Of a stretch of DNA of 64,000 nt, positions 1 through 12,500 are shown piece after piece. How positions within the stretch are numbered: the stretch's first letter is position 1; every line of letters starts with the position of its first letter. Source of the DNA: Tubiluchus corallicola (taxonomy: Eukaryota > Priapulida > Priapulimorpha > Priapulimorphida > Tubiluchidae); NCBI GenBank assembly GCA_030141605.1, contig JAQGDQ010000009.1:899001-963000 (forward strand), given 5' to 3'. The notes beneath the pieces are model-generated. The model was not told the origin of the DNA, did no database searches, and saw nothing but the letters and a program-made list of their open reading frames with translations. Position numbers and translations under genes: made by a program.

Positions 1-266
1 ATACTTTTCGGTATCTTTTATATTTTAAATATTTATATCTGTACAATTCATGTTCATTAATTTATAATGTTAAAAATCAGGAGCCAGTTTTGTTAAATAA
101 TTATAGATAAAATAATGAAATTATAAAATTGTAGAATCATAATTGCTTCTAATTTATGAGTGACTCCAGTTTTTCCAACAAAACTTGCAGAATTTGCAAA
201 CGACAGAACCTACTTTCCAATTTATGTTGGAGTTAATAGCTAAGAATGGCGATTTGCTATTGTTAG

Positions 267-341
267 GATGAGGGTTCAAAAACAAAAAAAGATGAAACCA
301 CACGGAAAAAGGATGATGAAGATGAAGAAGAGGATGATTAA
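267..341 (+). CDS. Probable 3'-terminal coding exon of an upstream gene (acidic C-terminus)
   Basis: A splice-acceptor-like stretch ending in TTGTTAG at 266 is followed by an open 24-codon frame that ends at TAA (339-341). The frame has an in-frame stop just before the acceptor, as expected of an intron. The encoded tail is Lys-rich and then strongly acidic, ending in KKDDEDEEEDD. Such tails are common in chaperones and nuclear proteins, so the family cannot be named. An AATAAA lies about 360 bases downstream. The rest of the gene lies left of the window. The exon call is inference from the splice site, the frame and the tail composition. Confidence 0.4.
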   Translation, partial: DEGSKTKKDETTRKKDDEDEEEDD

Positions 342-702
342 ATCATTCTGCAGATAACTGTTGCCGTGGTTTTCTTTCAAAATTATTTCCATTTTTTAAT
401 TGTTCTTTGTATAAAACTATAGTGTGAAGATTGCACCTTGATTAGCTTGAGCTTGTCTAGGTATTTCAGTGTAACATTTTTTTTTCACTGTTACAAGCCA
501 ATTCTTTGGTTGCTATTTTTGTAAGATTTGCCATTTTATGTACAAATCACATTTGCTATCGCACATGCCATTCTCGCTTGCAGCTTAATTTACAGCTTGT
601 CTAGTTCTAAACAGTGTTGCAGACATATACTGAAAGTAAGTGTAATAATAACTTTTAAAGCTGTAGTACATATACAAATTGGTATTTTGTGGGTATTGCA
701 TT

Positions 703-708
703 AATAAA
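703..708 (+). terminator. Candidate poly(A) signal for the upstream gene
   Basis: Canonical AATAAA on the + strand, about 360 bases after the stop of the putative terminal exon. The cleavage site cannot be confirmed. Other AATAAA-like hexamers follow further downstream. Confidence 0.3.
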
Positions 709-3700
709 CAGCAATGCATTATGTAAAGGCAATTAAGGTTTTAAAGCTGCTATTAGCAGCCAATGATGACATTCATTTAACTATGCTCAGTTATTTATGT
801 GTATTTCTCAGGTTTTCAGTGCAGCATTAGCTAGATTCTTCATAGTTTATCTTATTTGACGTGTTTTATACTGTAAATATTTGAAACTAAACTATTAAGA
901 TCAGCAAATGACATTGTTGAAACAGCACAATAACAGAATGTACAAATTGCAACATATTTGGTAAAAATTGACATATTTTCTTTAATATAATTATAAGATT
1001 ATTTTTGCTGCATCATTTTTCTGACTTTTCTTCCTAATAATTGTAAGGTATACATCATATCTTCTGTTTGAATTTTGAGTATAATCTTAAATACTGTTTG
1101 AAACATTATTTTGGTAATTAATTTTAGGGTCTCTTTCTGATATGTTGATATATAAATGCAGAGGAAAGCATTAGATTTTGTTATGTGTAATGTTCCACTA
1201 TGCATTTATAAAGTTTTAAATGAAGCAGATTCATTATTATTTTTCTGTATATCTCTTCGTGTTTCATGTGTATTATTTGTATATTTTACAAGATTCACCA
1301 TTTTTAACTTAATTGTTGTTTAGTTGGCTAGTGGCACAAACTTATCTATGATTATAAAAATGTTATAAATTCTAAACTGTTAAATAAACTGCTCTACTCC
1401 ACTACCTTTAGGTATACCTACAATAGTACTAAACTCTTTTATGCAAAAATTGCTGGCTGTAAACTAATGCTATCACATCTATGTTATAGTACAGCTTTGA
1501 TGTTAAAGTACGAATGTAGACTAATATTTTTTTAAAGATTAATAGTTAAATTAACCCGTTTATCTTTTCTCAAATGCTTCTTGATATGTCTATATAATAT
1601 AGCTTGCTACTTGTTATTAAATTAATTTTGTTACTGATTTTTTCACTTTGTCCCCCACAAATCTACATTAAGTGTAAGCTATATTACTTTATATTACATT
1701 GTTCTGGCAGTTATGCAATCTTAGCGTTCTACATTAGATCAGTATTTGCTTTTTTCACTGAATTTTCTACTTGACTGGACTCTTTAAATTGTCTTATAGG
1801 GACATGAGTATCGAACACTAAACTCATTTGCTGCATTGACTATTTTTCATTAGCATAAAAGCACAAATAAATTATAATGACAGCACAATGACTTTTTGGA
1901 ATGACAGATAATGATTTCAATTAAATTTTTAAAGATTGCATTCTGAAACCAAAATTTGAAAAATGAAACTTTGCTGTTGAAAAATTTAATCATTAACAAA
2001 ATTATTTTTTAAATAAACTTCGAACCAAAGCAGAAACTAACACAAAGTTAGAGCCAATAAAAACAGAAATTTTTGAATGCATCATGAAAAACATCAAAAT
2101 AAAATTTATTGAGAGGTTGGAAAGTTTCCATGAAATTTCTTCAGTTCATACAAAAATAACAAAACGGTGCCCATTGTGTAAACTAGCAAATGGTATAACA
2201 GAGTACTGAGTCAATTCAAGGTATAAGTTGAGCTTGTACATAACTAAAATGTGTACGGTATGTATGCATAGCAGTAATGTAAATTTAATGAAATTTCACA
2301 TATACCCCTGTAAACAGTCACTTTGTAGGCATGTACCCATGGCTGTAAAGTTAAATAGTACTGAATCTGATTAAGAAGTAGTAATGCTGTTAAAAGCTGC
2401 ATTCTGGACTGACTGGCTTGCATTTTGCACTAAGCCTTGCTTGCTGAATGCAAAAGTTGATAAATTTATATTAAAGAATAACTGAATAATGCATTCACAG
2501 TGTATGTCGAAGAAACATAACAAGACATCATTTTTATTTAATTTTATTACACACACATGCAGATGATACACTCATAGAGGTTATACAAATGATAATTTGA
2601 AAAACATTTTATGAAGAAAGGGCAGCGAAAGACCAACTGGAACAAAGATCATCATTATTGCAAATTATGTCCATCACGTCTGTAGTAGACATTGGGCAGG
2701 CAGAACTCTAAAATAAAAGAAATCTGTCCTTCAGACTGGTAAACACAGCAGTAATCCAACAAAAAAGTAGACACTGTTATGCTGGTGGCTTGTCAGCACC
2801 ACTTTGTTGGAGCGAAGAGATGGCAAAAAATTGTTCTATCTATGTCGTGTTGATATTTCAAGGTTTTGCATATTGCTAATTACGTGTGTAAGTGAAAAAT
2901 TAAAATTAGCGTGTTCCTAATCGTTATTCCACGAAATGTTGTACTAAGTTATGCTAATTTTTTTCTGGAATTTAATTGGTAAATTTAATTTACGAGTTAT
3001 ATTTGTAATTATACAAAAAAATTGACGATTTTTTATTTAGATGCTGTTAAGACAAGTACTTCGCAAGTATGCCAGTAATTAAGTTGTAGTTCTCACCTAA
3101 ACTACCGTTACCGTCGAAGGATAGAGGTTAAGCATAACAATTCATGGCCCTCTTCACTCTTTCTTGTTTATTAAAAATAAAGAAAAAAAGTGTGGTACAA
3201 AATTTCTGTTGCCACTGTGGCAAACTACAGACTATTCCATAGTAATCCTTTTCTGTAACTGCTGGATAACGTGCGATGTTCTATGGCTGAGTCGGAGTAA
3301 TGGTCCGTGACACTGAGTTGAAGACATAAATGAATGATGAGTTTCTAAATATTGACGAGCATTTGCAAACAACTTGTGTTCATGATAAAATAGTACCCCG
3401 TGATTAACAATTTCTAGTGAGTTTCTTTGTATTTGCTGTGGTTTTACAGTATTTACATTATCCTAAAAGTGGTGAAAACATAGCTGCATAACCTCCATTG
3501 CACCTATTTTAATATTGGCTTTTGTGTATTGTTAGGCATGAGTACATGATTAAAATATGAAGATATAAATTTTCTTGTAAATACATTATAATTTAAATTA
3601 AACTGAATACAAGATGTATTAAACAAATATGTTTTCCCTAATTGCAGAACCAATTTTGCCAGCTTTTCGAACTCAAAAAAATTTCTATACATCTATGCAT

Positions 3701-3890
3701 TGAGTCCCACATCTATGGATGAGCATATGGGTTGTGCCAGGAGAACACAGTGGGTGGGAGTATCTCACCGTGGTTTCTTTATATAATATTATTTACAATG
3801 ATATGCAAGTTCCATTAAAAATAAACTTGTTAAGGTTCTAAGTTTTTTAGGAATAAAATGAATTTAGTTCAAGTTAAAGTTTCTCCCAGC

Positions 3891-4395
3891 TGGAATGAGC
3901 TTTACTCAAGGATGTAGTTTACAATCCAATTTTGGCCTAGTTCATTTCCTAACTACACGAATGACGTCAATGATGCTTGCCATCTGAAATACAATTAACT
4001 AATGGCATCTCTAACGAATTAAGTACATAGATCTATACATGTAGTCTGTAATTGCCTGTACGATTTTGGCTGATTTTAGCTATTTTTCGCACTTGAATTT
4101 GGCTGCCGTTGGCTTAATTTTATCAGGAATTTGGACTTACAGAAGACTCCGCCTTCAGCAACCCTGCTTGAAGGTCTTGCATATTAAGTGCTGGTGTGAA
4201 TTAAAGCTGTAATTTCCTGCGATTTGATTAACCGAAATTATTTGTTGTTTTTTCTCATTTCTAGTTTGGTAGGAGAACTTGTATTTTAAGGCCAAGTTTG
4301 CACTTTCTGTGAACTCATTCATGTTCAACAAGTTACTTTTCCAATGAATGTGTTCACAAAAAAGTGAATGGGTTTATCTCCCATCACTGTTTCTT
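3891..4395 (+). repeat. Dispersed repeat R1, copy A
   Basis: This roughly 500 bp stretch is recognisably similar, in the same order and orientation, to 24611-25122. Shared anchors include TTTACTCAAGG, GTTTACAATC, a run of TTTGGCT-like motifs, CTAGTTTGGTAG, AACTCATTCATGTT, AACAAGTTACTTTT and CACAAAAAAGTG. No coding potential or clear terminal inverted repeat was seen. It is probably an old non-autonomous element. Confidence 0.6.
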
Positions 4396-5274
4396 TATAT
4401 TCAGCATTTCCAAGATCTCTTTTTCTCTTTAAATGCCAAAGTCTTTCTGGTAATCAAATAATAGTTTTAAAACTTAATTAATGGCCAGTGACCCCAACTA
4501 GTGATGTCATCACAAATGAACATAATTTTCAACAGCATAAAACACTCCACGGCAAGTGTTTGCAAAATCGAAAATTGAAGTGCACTGTAACATTCAGTGT
4601 GATATGATGTAAAGCTCTGTAAATATTAAATTTAAATTTCAAGTTTCAAGTTTACCACTGTTTACTGGTTTCACACACGAGCTCTATGTCACAACTGAAG
4701 AACTCTGAATTGAGAGGTACACCACCTGGTTTTTGTGCAACATGTTTCCGAAATTCAGACGCTAGTGCCCATCTAACTAGTGAATGGCAACATGCATGTA
4801 ACAGCGAAGAACTAACCCCGAGAATGTTACATTTCTGTGGTAATAATTCTTTCACGAGAATCATTCTTTCACTATTTTATGGGGTGGATTGTTCTGAGCT
4901 ACAGTTTAAGATTGGGTGCGGTTTCCAGAGTCAGGGTTGCTTAACCTTAAGAAACGAGTCCTTGGGTGAACTGTAAGCCTACACTGCCTGCAATATTGTC
5001 AGTTTTTTCTGAAATAGGTAATTATTTTAGAACCTCTGTAACAGACTGTTCGTGGTGTGCTGTCTCTCTCGCACTGTAGCCTTTGTTTGCAGAAGTAGCA
5101 GTTGGTCATACCTGCTTGTGTGTCTTGAAAATATTTTCACTGGAGGATTTTAAGCATTCATGTGCTCTTTCTTCATTAGCAATGTTCAGAACAACCTTTC
5201 TTGTTTTAGCTTTTGTTTTAAATATATTTTTGTGTTTTCTGACTTACTTTTCGTGACAGCATAAAACACTTAGT

Positions 5275-5365
5275 CCTGGCTTGGATGGCCCAGTGGTCTG
5301 GATTTCGGACTGCCACAATGCAATTTTGAGTTCGAGTTTAGCGGCTGCCAGTGCCAGGACATATA
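5275..5365 (+). repeat. tRNA-derived SINE relic (A and B box)
   Basis: It has an A-box-like TGGCCCAGTGGT at 5286-5297 and a B-box-like GAGTTCGAGTT at 5328-5338, spaced as in a tRNA gene. No complete cloverleaf or matching acceptor stem was found, so this is a SINE head or tRNA pseudogene. It lies about 150 bases before the splice acceptor of the first DOP1 coding exon. Confidence 0.5.
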
Positions 5366-5527
5366 CACGACATATTATTCGTTAATTGTGTGTTGCATCC
5401 TTGTGTGTATTGTTGAAAGTTGAAGTCATTAAATAGCCATTAATGCTAATGTGGTCTATTAAATGAGTGATGAATTGCTACCACATTTTTTATTTTGATT
5501 TCAGACTAATAGCTGAACCAAGGAAAC

Positions 5528-8500
5528 ATGACGTCTCAGATTTTACAAGAATGCGAGTTGCTTTCTGATTCAAAGTACAGAAACTTCATTAGTGCAATAG
5601 AAAAATCTTTGAAAAACTTTGAAAACACCAGCGAATGGGCTGATCTGATATCTGCACTTGGAAAACTAAACAAGGTATAGCCAAACTTATACATTAAATT
5701 TTCAGATACTAGTCATGCACCCTAACTGCTAGTTTACCACTAAACAAGTATTTGCACAGTAAACATTTTGGATTAGTGAATATAATTTTTAAGATAGACA
5801 TTGTCACTTTTCGTTTCTGTGTTATGAATTTTGACATTAGACACATAATATATTTAAATTAGTTGCCAGTTTAATTGCTCTGCTCAACTAAAATTATGCA
5901 GTTTGCGTGCACTGCAAAAACAAGCAAACTGCAGTTTTCATACATCGCCTTGCTAAATGTTGGAATGAGCTGACTATGCATCCGTATTTCAGAATAACAA
6001 TATGCTGTGTAAATTGTACCAGCATTATTATTGCACAGTCAAGTGCTAGCAAGTAACATTTACCCAAAATCAATAACAAAGTATAGCTACATTACATGGT
6101 TTAGCTTAGGCAGTTAATTATTGCAAAATCATGCAAATTAAATGCAATTTTAGTTTTAGTTTAGATTATAGTTTTAAGCAACATATAAATATACACTTTT
6201 TGATTTTACTCACCCAGACAAGCTAATTTTTATATTTTTTACTAAAATTTTTGTCAGTTCATTGTGAACAACTTTCTGAAATTGCTTACTAGAGAAATTA
6301 AAAGACTGTATCAAGGGTTACTTTTGGACAATAATAATAAGTCTATGTATACAATTGCATTTACTATTTAGGTGTTACTGAATCATCCAAAGTATCAGGT
6401 AATCCCAAAACGCATAACAATTGGTAAGCGTCTAGCACAATGTCTACATCCCAATCTTCCTAGTGGTGTTCATAACAAAGCGTTGGAGACCTATGATATA
6501 ATTTTTAAATGCATCGGTGAGTGTGAAATAGTGCAATATACGTAATATTCAATACATCTGTATATGTTGTTATTCAACTCCATTTTATAAGATTGTGCTC
6601 TTAAAGTTCATTGTCATATCTTCTTTTTGTTTGTTTGTCATATTCTGTTTCTGTGATAATTTGTTTTCACTAAATGATTACATGCATTCATTTTAGCTTG
6701 TGTAAACTGAACATACTTGTATTTTGACAATCCACATGTCATATTATTCACAAATTGCAGTTGGCATCCTGAAATTTTTATATATGAGTATTGTGTGCTT
6801 TTCACAGTGTTGTTTTTATAATGCTAACAAATAATTTGATTTTCAGGCACTGCTGTTTTAGCACAGGATCTGTATATCTACAGTGCTGGTTTATTCCCAC
6901 TCATGGGATACGCAGCCATGAATGTAAAACCTTCATTGCTACAATTGTATGAATCACATTTCATTCCTGTTGGTAAATTTGCTAATGCTTTTATTCAATA
7001 TTTATTTTCCGTTATATATGTAAAGATTAAATAGTTGTAGATCAGTAGTATAGCACGTGGTTGTGAATCTTTAGGAATCAGAATGTTAATATTTGCTCAT
7101 CAAATGTTTGCCTGTGCTTAACATGTACTTTGGAGGCATGTTTAACCTAGGTGATGACAACAAAGTTTTATAATTAAAATTTATGTGAATCGTTTCGAAG
7201 TCCTTGTGTTTATCTTACTATGCCCACTTTGAGTGAATTATTTTTAGCTGAAAACCATAACAACATCATAAAGTAAAATTATACTTACAGACTCAGTGGG
7301 CCCATATATAATAATCTCGTTTTAATGCGTGACCAAACTGATTTACTTTTTTCTGTTGTTTACGAGCAGTTTCAGTTTACAAACTCACATTAATATAATG
7401 CCTGTTTTCACCTGTTTTAAAGCTGCATTTGCTGTTACTTGAAACATTGTTGCTGATGTTATTGATATTGTACAGGGCATGCATTGAGGCCGAGCTTGCA
7501 AGGACTACTCCTTGGAACGTTGCCAGGACTAGAAGAAGGGTCCGAATATTATGACAGGTATTGTCATTATAGCAAAAAATGTTTTCCCTTTTATTTATAA
7601 TAAAAGTTATATATATATATTGCAGTCTTTTCAAGTTACATTTACAGTATCATTATATTTTGACAGGGACAGTAATTTCAAGGGTAAAATATTTTAGTTA
7701 TATTTGCTTCTTATCACGTATATATGAATGACAATTAATAAAATACTGAAAATTATATTTCATTTTGCTTGTATTGTTGTATTACTATGGTCTAGATATT
7801 AACATTATAATTGTTGTCGTTAACCCCCTAGGTGTAATTTGTTTGAATTTGCTCATTGTAGAACAAACACTCTGCTGGAAAGATTTTGTAAAATAATGGA
7901 ACCCAGTTTCTTCTACGGTTGCTTTTGGGAAGTAGTGTTAACCAATCCGTCAATTCGTCTTCCAGCCATGGATTTTGTTCTTAATCATTTTAACAAAAAA
8001 CTCAATATGGATGATCAACTATACATCATAGGAAGCAACATGGAAGTATTGGTGAGTTTGTGAACTCCTGTATTTCATATTTTAATAAAATGCTTTTAAA
8101 AAAGAGATAAAATGCTTTGGAAATGCATCGTGACAATTTGAGCTTGATAAAAATTGTACTTGATAATACCAATTCAAAATAATGCCGAAGTGTGGAAGAC
8201 CATTTTAACAAATGTTTGGCAAAAAATATTCATACGAAATATCTGTATGAAAAGTGGCAGCAGGTAAAATTTTGACATGCTTTAATGATGTTTGCATTTT
8301 GACAGTAGCCTACTGTGAAGTTGCGTTACTGTAATGAAAATGGCTAATTGTTAACCAGGAGCAGAGCATTTTATCCATTGCTTTACATCAATGCCTCTTT
8401 TTTTAGGAAATTATCAAGCTATTTCATATAAAACTTAAGCTTGTATATACATGCAATCCATGCGTGTGTATATTACGCATGTGTTCGACTTACCCACAAA

Positions 8501-9537
8501 CAATACAGTAAGAGCAAAGCTTAGAAATAATATGAATTCTGAATCAGTATCATACAAGTGTGGTCTTGAGAATGCAAAATGATAATAGTAGCACTGACAA
8601 TAGCCACTGAAAATGAAGCTGAAAAAGAGAGAAGGTGACGTCAAGAAGAGGTGTGCGAGAGGGGGGAGAGAGAGAGAGGAGAGAGAGATTCATGAAAGTG
8701 TCGGGATATTTTTTACAATTTTTTTAAAACGTTATCGCTTTGTCTAATCTCAGTTAATTTTATTATTTCCAGACACAGGCTCTGTGTGAATCAGTACAAG
8801 ATTCTAATATCCTAGTCCAGCGGTCTGTCCTCGATTTTCTCATCTTTGCTTTCCCTTTGCACAGTGCTCACCTTGTTAGAACAGACTTGATTAGAATTAT
8901 TAACAGTGTGATATATGTGTTACTACGCCGCGACATGTCTCTAAACCGTCGTCTCTACACGTGGCTTCTTGGTATCGACTCCCATGGTCATGCCATCGAT
9001 ACTGGGAATTCTAACAAGGTGCACAGGCAGATGAGTTCTCAAAGCGATCCTGGTTCTTATTACTTTGAGACATATTCCAAAGACCTTCTTGTGCATGCCA
9101 TTCAACAATCTTTAGCTAATGAAGCCAGCGACGATACCGGAAATGTGAAGCCATTGCGATTACTTATCAGTCTGCTTGATAAACCGGAAGTGGGATCTAA
9201 CATACTCGAAGATGTTCTTCTCGATGTGTTTCGTTTTATGTACAGCAGATGTCAGTGTTCCGACTTGTGCGAAGTAAGAAAACGATCTCTAATTCGACAG
9301 ACTGGTAGAGAACCAAAGGACAGCATTGCTGTTGAGACAGTCAAAACGGGTAACCTGTTGTTTGGCAGTTTAGAACCATGGTTCATATGGGACTTTATTG
9401 TAAAAGTATTTGAATCTGCAGTTGAGTTTAGTTTCAAGAACTTCTCTACAGTTGAGACGTCAGACATTTACGAATCAAGGACTAGGTTGGAAGAGCTTTG
9501 TGCTTTGATAGAATTCTTACTTGATATTTATACGTTG
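5528..9537 (+). CDS. DOP1: DOP1 exons 1-6: N-terminal Dopey domain (residues 1-485)
   Basis: Coding exons are 5528-5674, 6372-6516, 6847-6972, 7476-7557, 7862-8051 and 8773-9537 (lengths 147, 145, 126, 82, 190 and 765). Exons 1, 5 and 6 end in phase 0, and exon 2 ends in phase 1. The encoded region is the conserved Dopey N-terminal domain. It begins with [16 protein letters not shown] and ends in the long exon 6, which carries [22 protein letters not shown] and LYTWLLG. All donors are GT and all acceptors AG; the donor of exon 7 that follows is GTACGT. This is the best conserved end of the protein and supports the chosen start. Confidence 0.93.
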
Positions 9538-12500
9538 GTAAGTAATAACGATAATAATGTACTAAAGAAAATCTTTTCAGTGTAAAAACTTTTCAGTTTT
9601 GTAATAGCAAAAATGTATTAATTTTCAGTTTATAGTTTTGTTATCAGGATGTGTGAAAAAGTCATTTTTATCTACTTTTGAACTAGCAAATCTATTTAGG
9701 ATTTCCTTTTAAATTGTAATTTACATTTTTGATTTCATTGTGGATTTATTCCCTTAATTTCTGATGCAAACTAGTGATGTATGCAGGTATTTGTTCTTGT
9801 TGTGCTTATCTAACAACTTTACGATAATGAAGATACTTTTCTGATTTAGGAAACTTATACAGAGACTCAGACACGACACCTTCCCAACATGTTGCACAAA
9901 ATTACCAGAGCTACGATTAGCTTGTGTGGGCGGCACACTGAAGGTGAACTCATGGCATTTCTTACACTGTGCTCTAAGATTCTCAGTAAGATTGTCCCAT
10001 CAGTGCTTAGTGATGGGAAAGATGAAAAAGATGGGAAAGATTCTGAGACACTCGCTACAGATTTTGCTGGCGATCATCCTTCGTGCCTTCTTGTACGTGT
10101 ACATAATTTTCACTTATGTAAATGTATTATTTAATCTAAGTATAATATTATTCTAGTATTATTTTAGTATTTTTGCAGAATACTGAAATGTTGTTTAGGG
10201 TGTTTTTACTAAAGCTCAAGAAGATCCTTTACTTATAAAAAGCTGAAAAGTCCTCTTGAAATTTTGTGTGGCCTAGATATTGTCTTATTATATACAGACC
10301 TTGTATTAGCTGCAATGCTGCATAAATCTTGAAAATTTAAACGCCTGCATTGACCATTGAGTGCAGCCATTTTGACGGTAGGTTATTTGAAACATTTTCC
10401 TCAACATTGCATAAAGTTCATTGCATAACATTGCAACATTGCTCACACTTCACTAGCTAAACAAAAGTACAAATTACTGTATCTTGTTAATAAGATTAAA
10501 AATGAGTTTTTTGGTGAGCCAGTGGTTCACACTTGGAAAGTGAGCCAGTGACGTTTTACCAGTTGGCGTGAACTTCTTAAATTATTAAGAATTTGCTTTT
10601 CTTTTTACATAAGTCTTTCAAGCACGTAAGCATAATGCTAAGTAATATAACTTCGTGCGAAAAGTCTTTTGGGGCATACTTTAAAATTGCCTTTTGTTCC
10701 TCCTTTCTTTCGCATTTTTTTCTAAGACAGATGAAAAATATATGTATGTTTGTTGCAGACAACTCAGTCTGGTGATGACAAAGCAAAGGACACTACTGTA
10801 CAACATGACGCTGGCGATTTTGATGAACCAAATACAGATTGCTATATAGCTTCTGATTCTGCTTGCATTTCTCCTGCTTCTCCACTTTTAGAATCTACAA
10901 GTACGAGTTATTAAGCTACTTATTTCACATTCATGAAATGGATTTTGCTGAGTACCTAGCTAGTCGCATTTACTATTGTACTACTATAATTAGTAAGCAA
11001 ACTGATTAAAAATGAGAATTAAAACTTAAAGCACTTTTATGCAAAGTTGTAATAGATATATTTTTATATTAGATTCCGATGAGTTATGACATTAAAATTA
11101 ATAAGAATCTGCCAGAACACGTAATTTTAAAACTTTTTGTTTTGTTGAAGAGAAATTGTGAAAAAGAGAAAGAATGATGTGATGTAAGGAAGCATCTTTA
11201 TCTCTTCCATATTATCTTACCTTGCCGACGATTGCACCCAGAATTTGCTTTATTTCTCTTGGTTAAAGTTTTCATTTGCATTTTCTTCTGATTAATTAGA
11301 GCCCTGTCTTAAAGTAATGCTATTGAATTCTAAATTCTTTTTGCTTGTAGGTGCCTCGTTGTCGCTGGAAAATGTTGCTGCAACTCCAAGCAGTAACTTG
11401 GCAGACTCTGGTCATTTTGGCGATGAAATGTCGCCGAGTAATAGTGCAATTGATGACTTTACTTCCCAGGAGCATCTGTCAAAGAGTACAAATTGCTTGA
11501 AACAGAACATTAGGTAATTTGTGGTGAATTATTTGCAATAGATTTATCTATTTTATAAGTCATTAAATGGTAATGGAATGGTACTGCACAAGTAAAACAA
11601 AATGTGTTGATGATGATGCTGATGACTGCAACAACAATGGTAATAATGTACATATATGCAAACATGCCCAATATTTTGCGTTATTTAGTTTGGAATCAGT
11701 GTTGTTTCAAAGTATTTTGTGTCTAGTGTTCCAGAAGTGGAGTGCAACACATCTCATGCGATGGGACGAACACTAATGCAGGCATGCGTTGAGACATTTC
11801 AAGAATTTTTTACAGTGCTGGTAAATCGTTGTCTTTTATCAGAGTTGGGATGTGTTAACAAGGGTTACAGTGCCTTAATAAAGCAACAGCATAACACTGA
11901 TGAGCAGGAATGTAAGTAAATATCACACTTGAAATCCTTGTTTGAACAAGTTGAACTTCAAATTGTGAGATGCTTCTTAGTAGTGGTTAAGACAGTGATC
12001 TGCTGACATTGCTGTTTCTCAATTCATGGATTAGTCGGTTTTACGACACCCTGATGAGCTTCATTTTTAAGATAATTGGGGTATTCATAGCCCGTTTTGG
12101 GGTCAACTCCTGTTATCTTTACCGGTTAATTAAGTTTTTTTACTAGCACCACATTCTTTATATAAAGTTTTGAAATTAATCTTGCTACATTAAATAAAAA
12201 AATTCCTGTCACTTGTTTATGGTGCTGGTTTGAAGGGCGAATCGTCGTAGGAGTAAATACTCAATACCCCAGAAATGTTGCTTCATTACACTAGATGTTT
12301 CATACACACCTATTAATTTTAATAATATTTAGACAATAGGTGGTATGCATCATGTTGGTCTTGGAGTTGAATGTCACCTGCTGCCAATTTAATTACTCCT
12401 AAAATGATTGCCTATAGAATTTGCTGTTCATTTCAAACCCACTTTAGCAAGCTGTTTACTAGGCTGAAGAGAAACCTTCAAAAAATGTTTAAGAATAGAA

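Larger units (their letters stand above)
342..5504. other. Non-coding stretch upstream of DOP1
   Basis: No convincing coding exon was found on either strand. It holds the presumed 3' UTR of the upstream gene, one copy of dispersed repeat R1 (about 3891-4395), a tRNA-like SINE relic (about 5275-5365) and otherwise AT-rich sequence. A 5' UTR exon and the promoter of DOP1 must lie in here or nearby, because the first coding exon is preceded by a splice acceptor. I cannot point to them. Confidence 0.6.

Noticed and set aside
4652-4976. Overlapping frames on both strands (70 and 96 residues)
   Set aside because: No recognisable domain, no splice context and no second evidence; mirror frames in AT-poor DNA are expected by chance.
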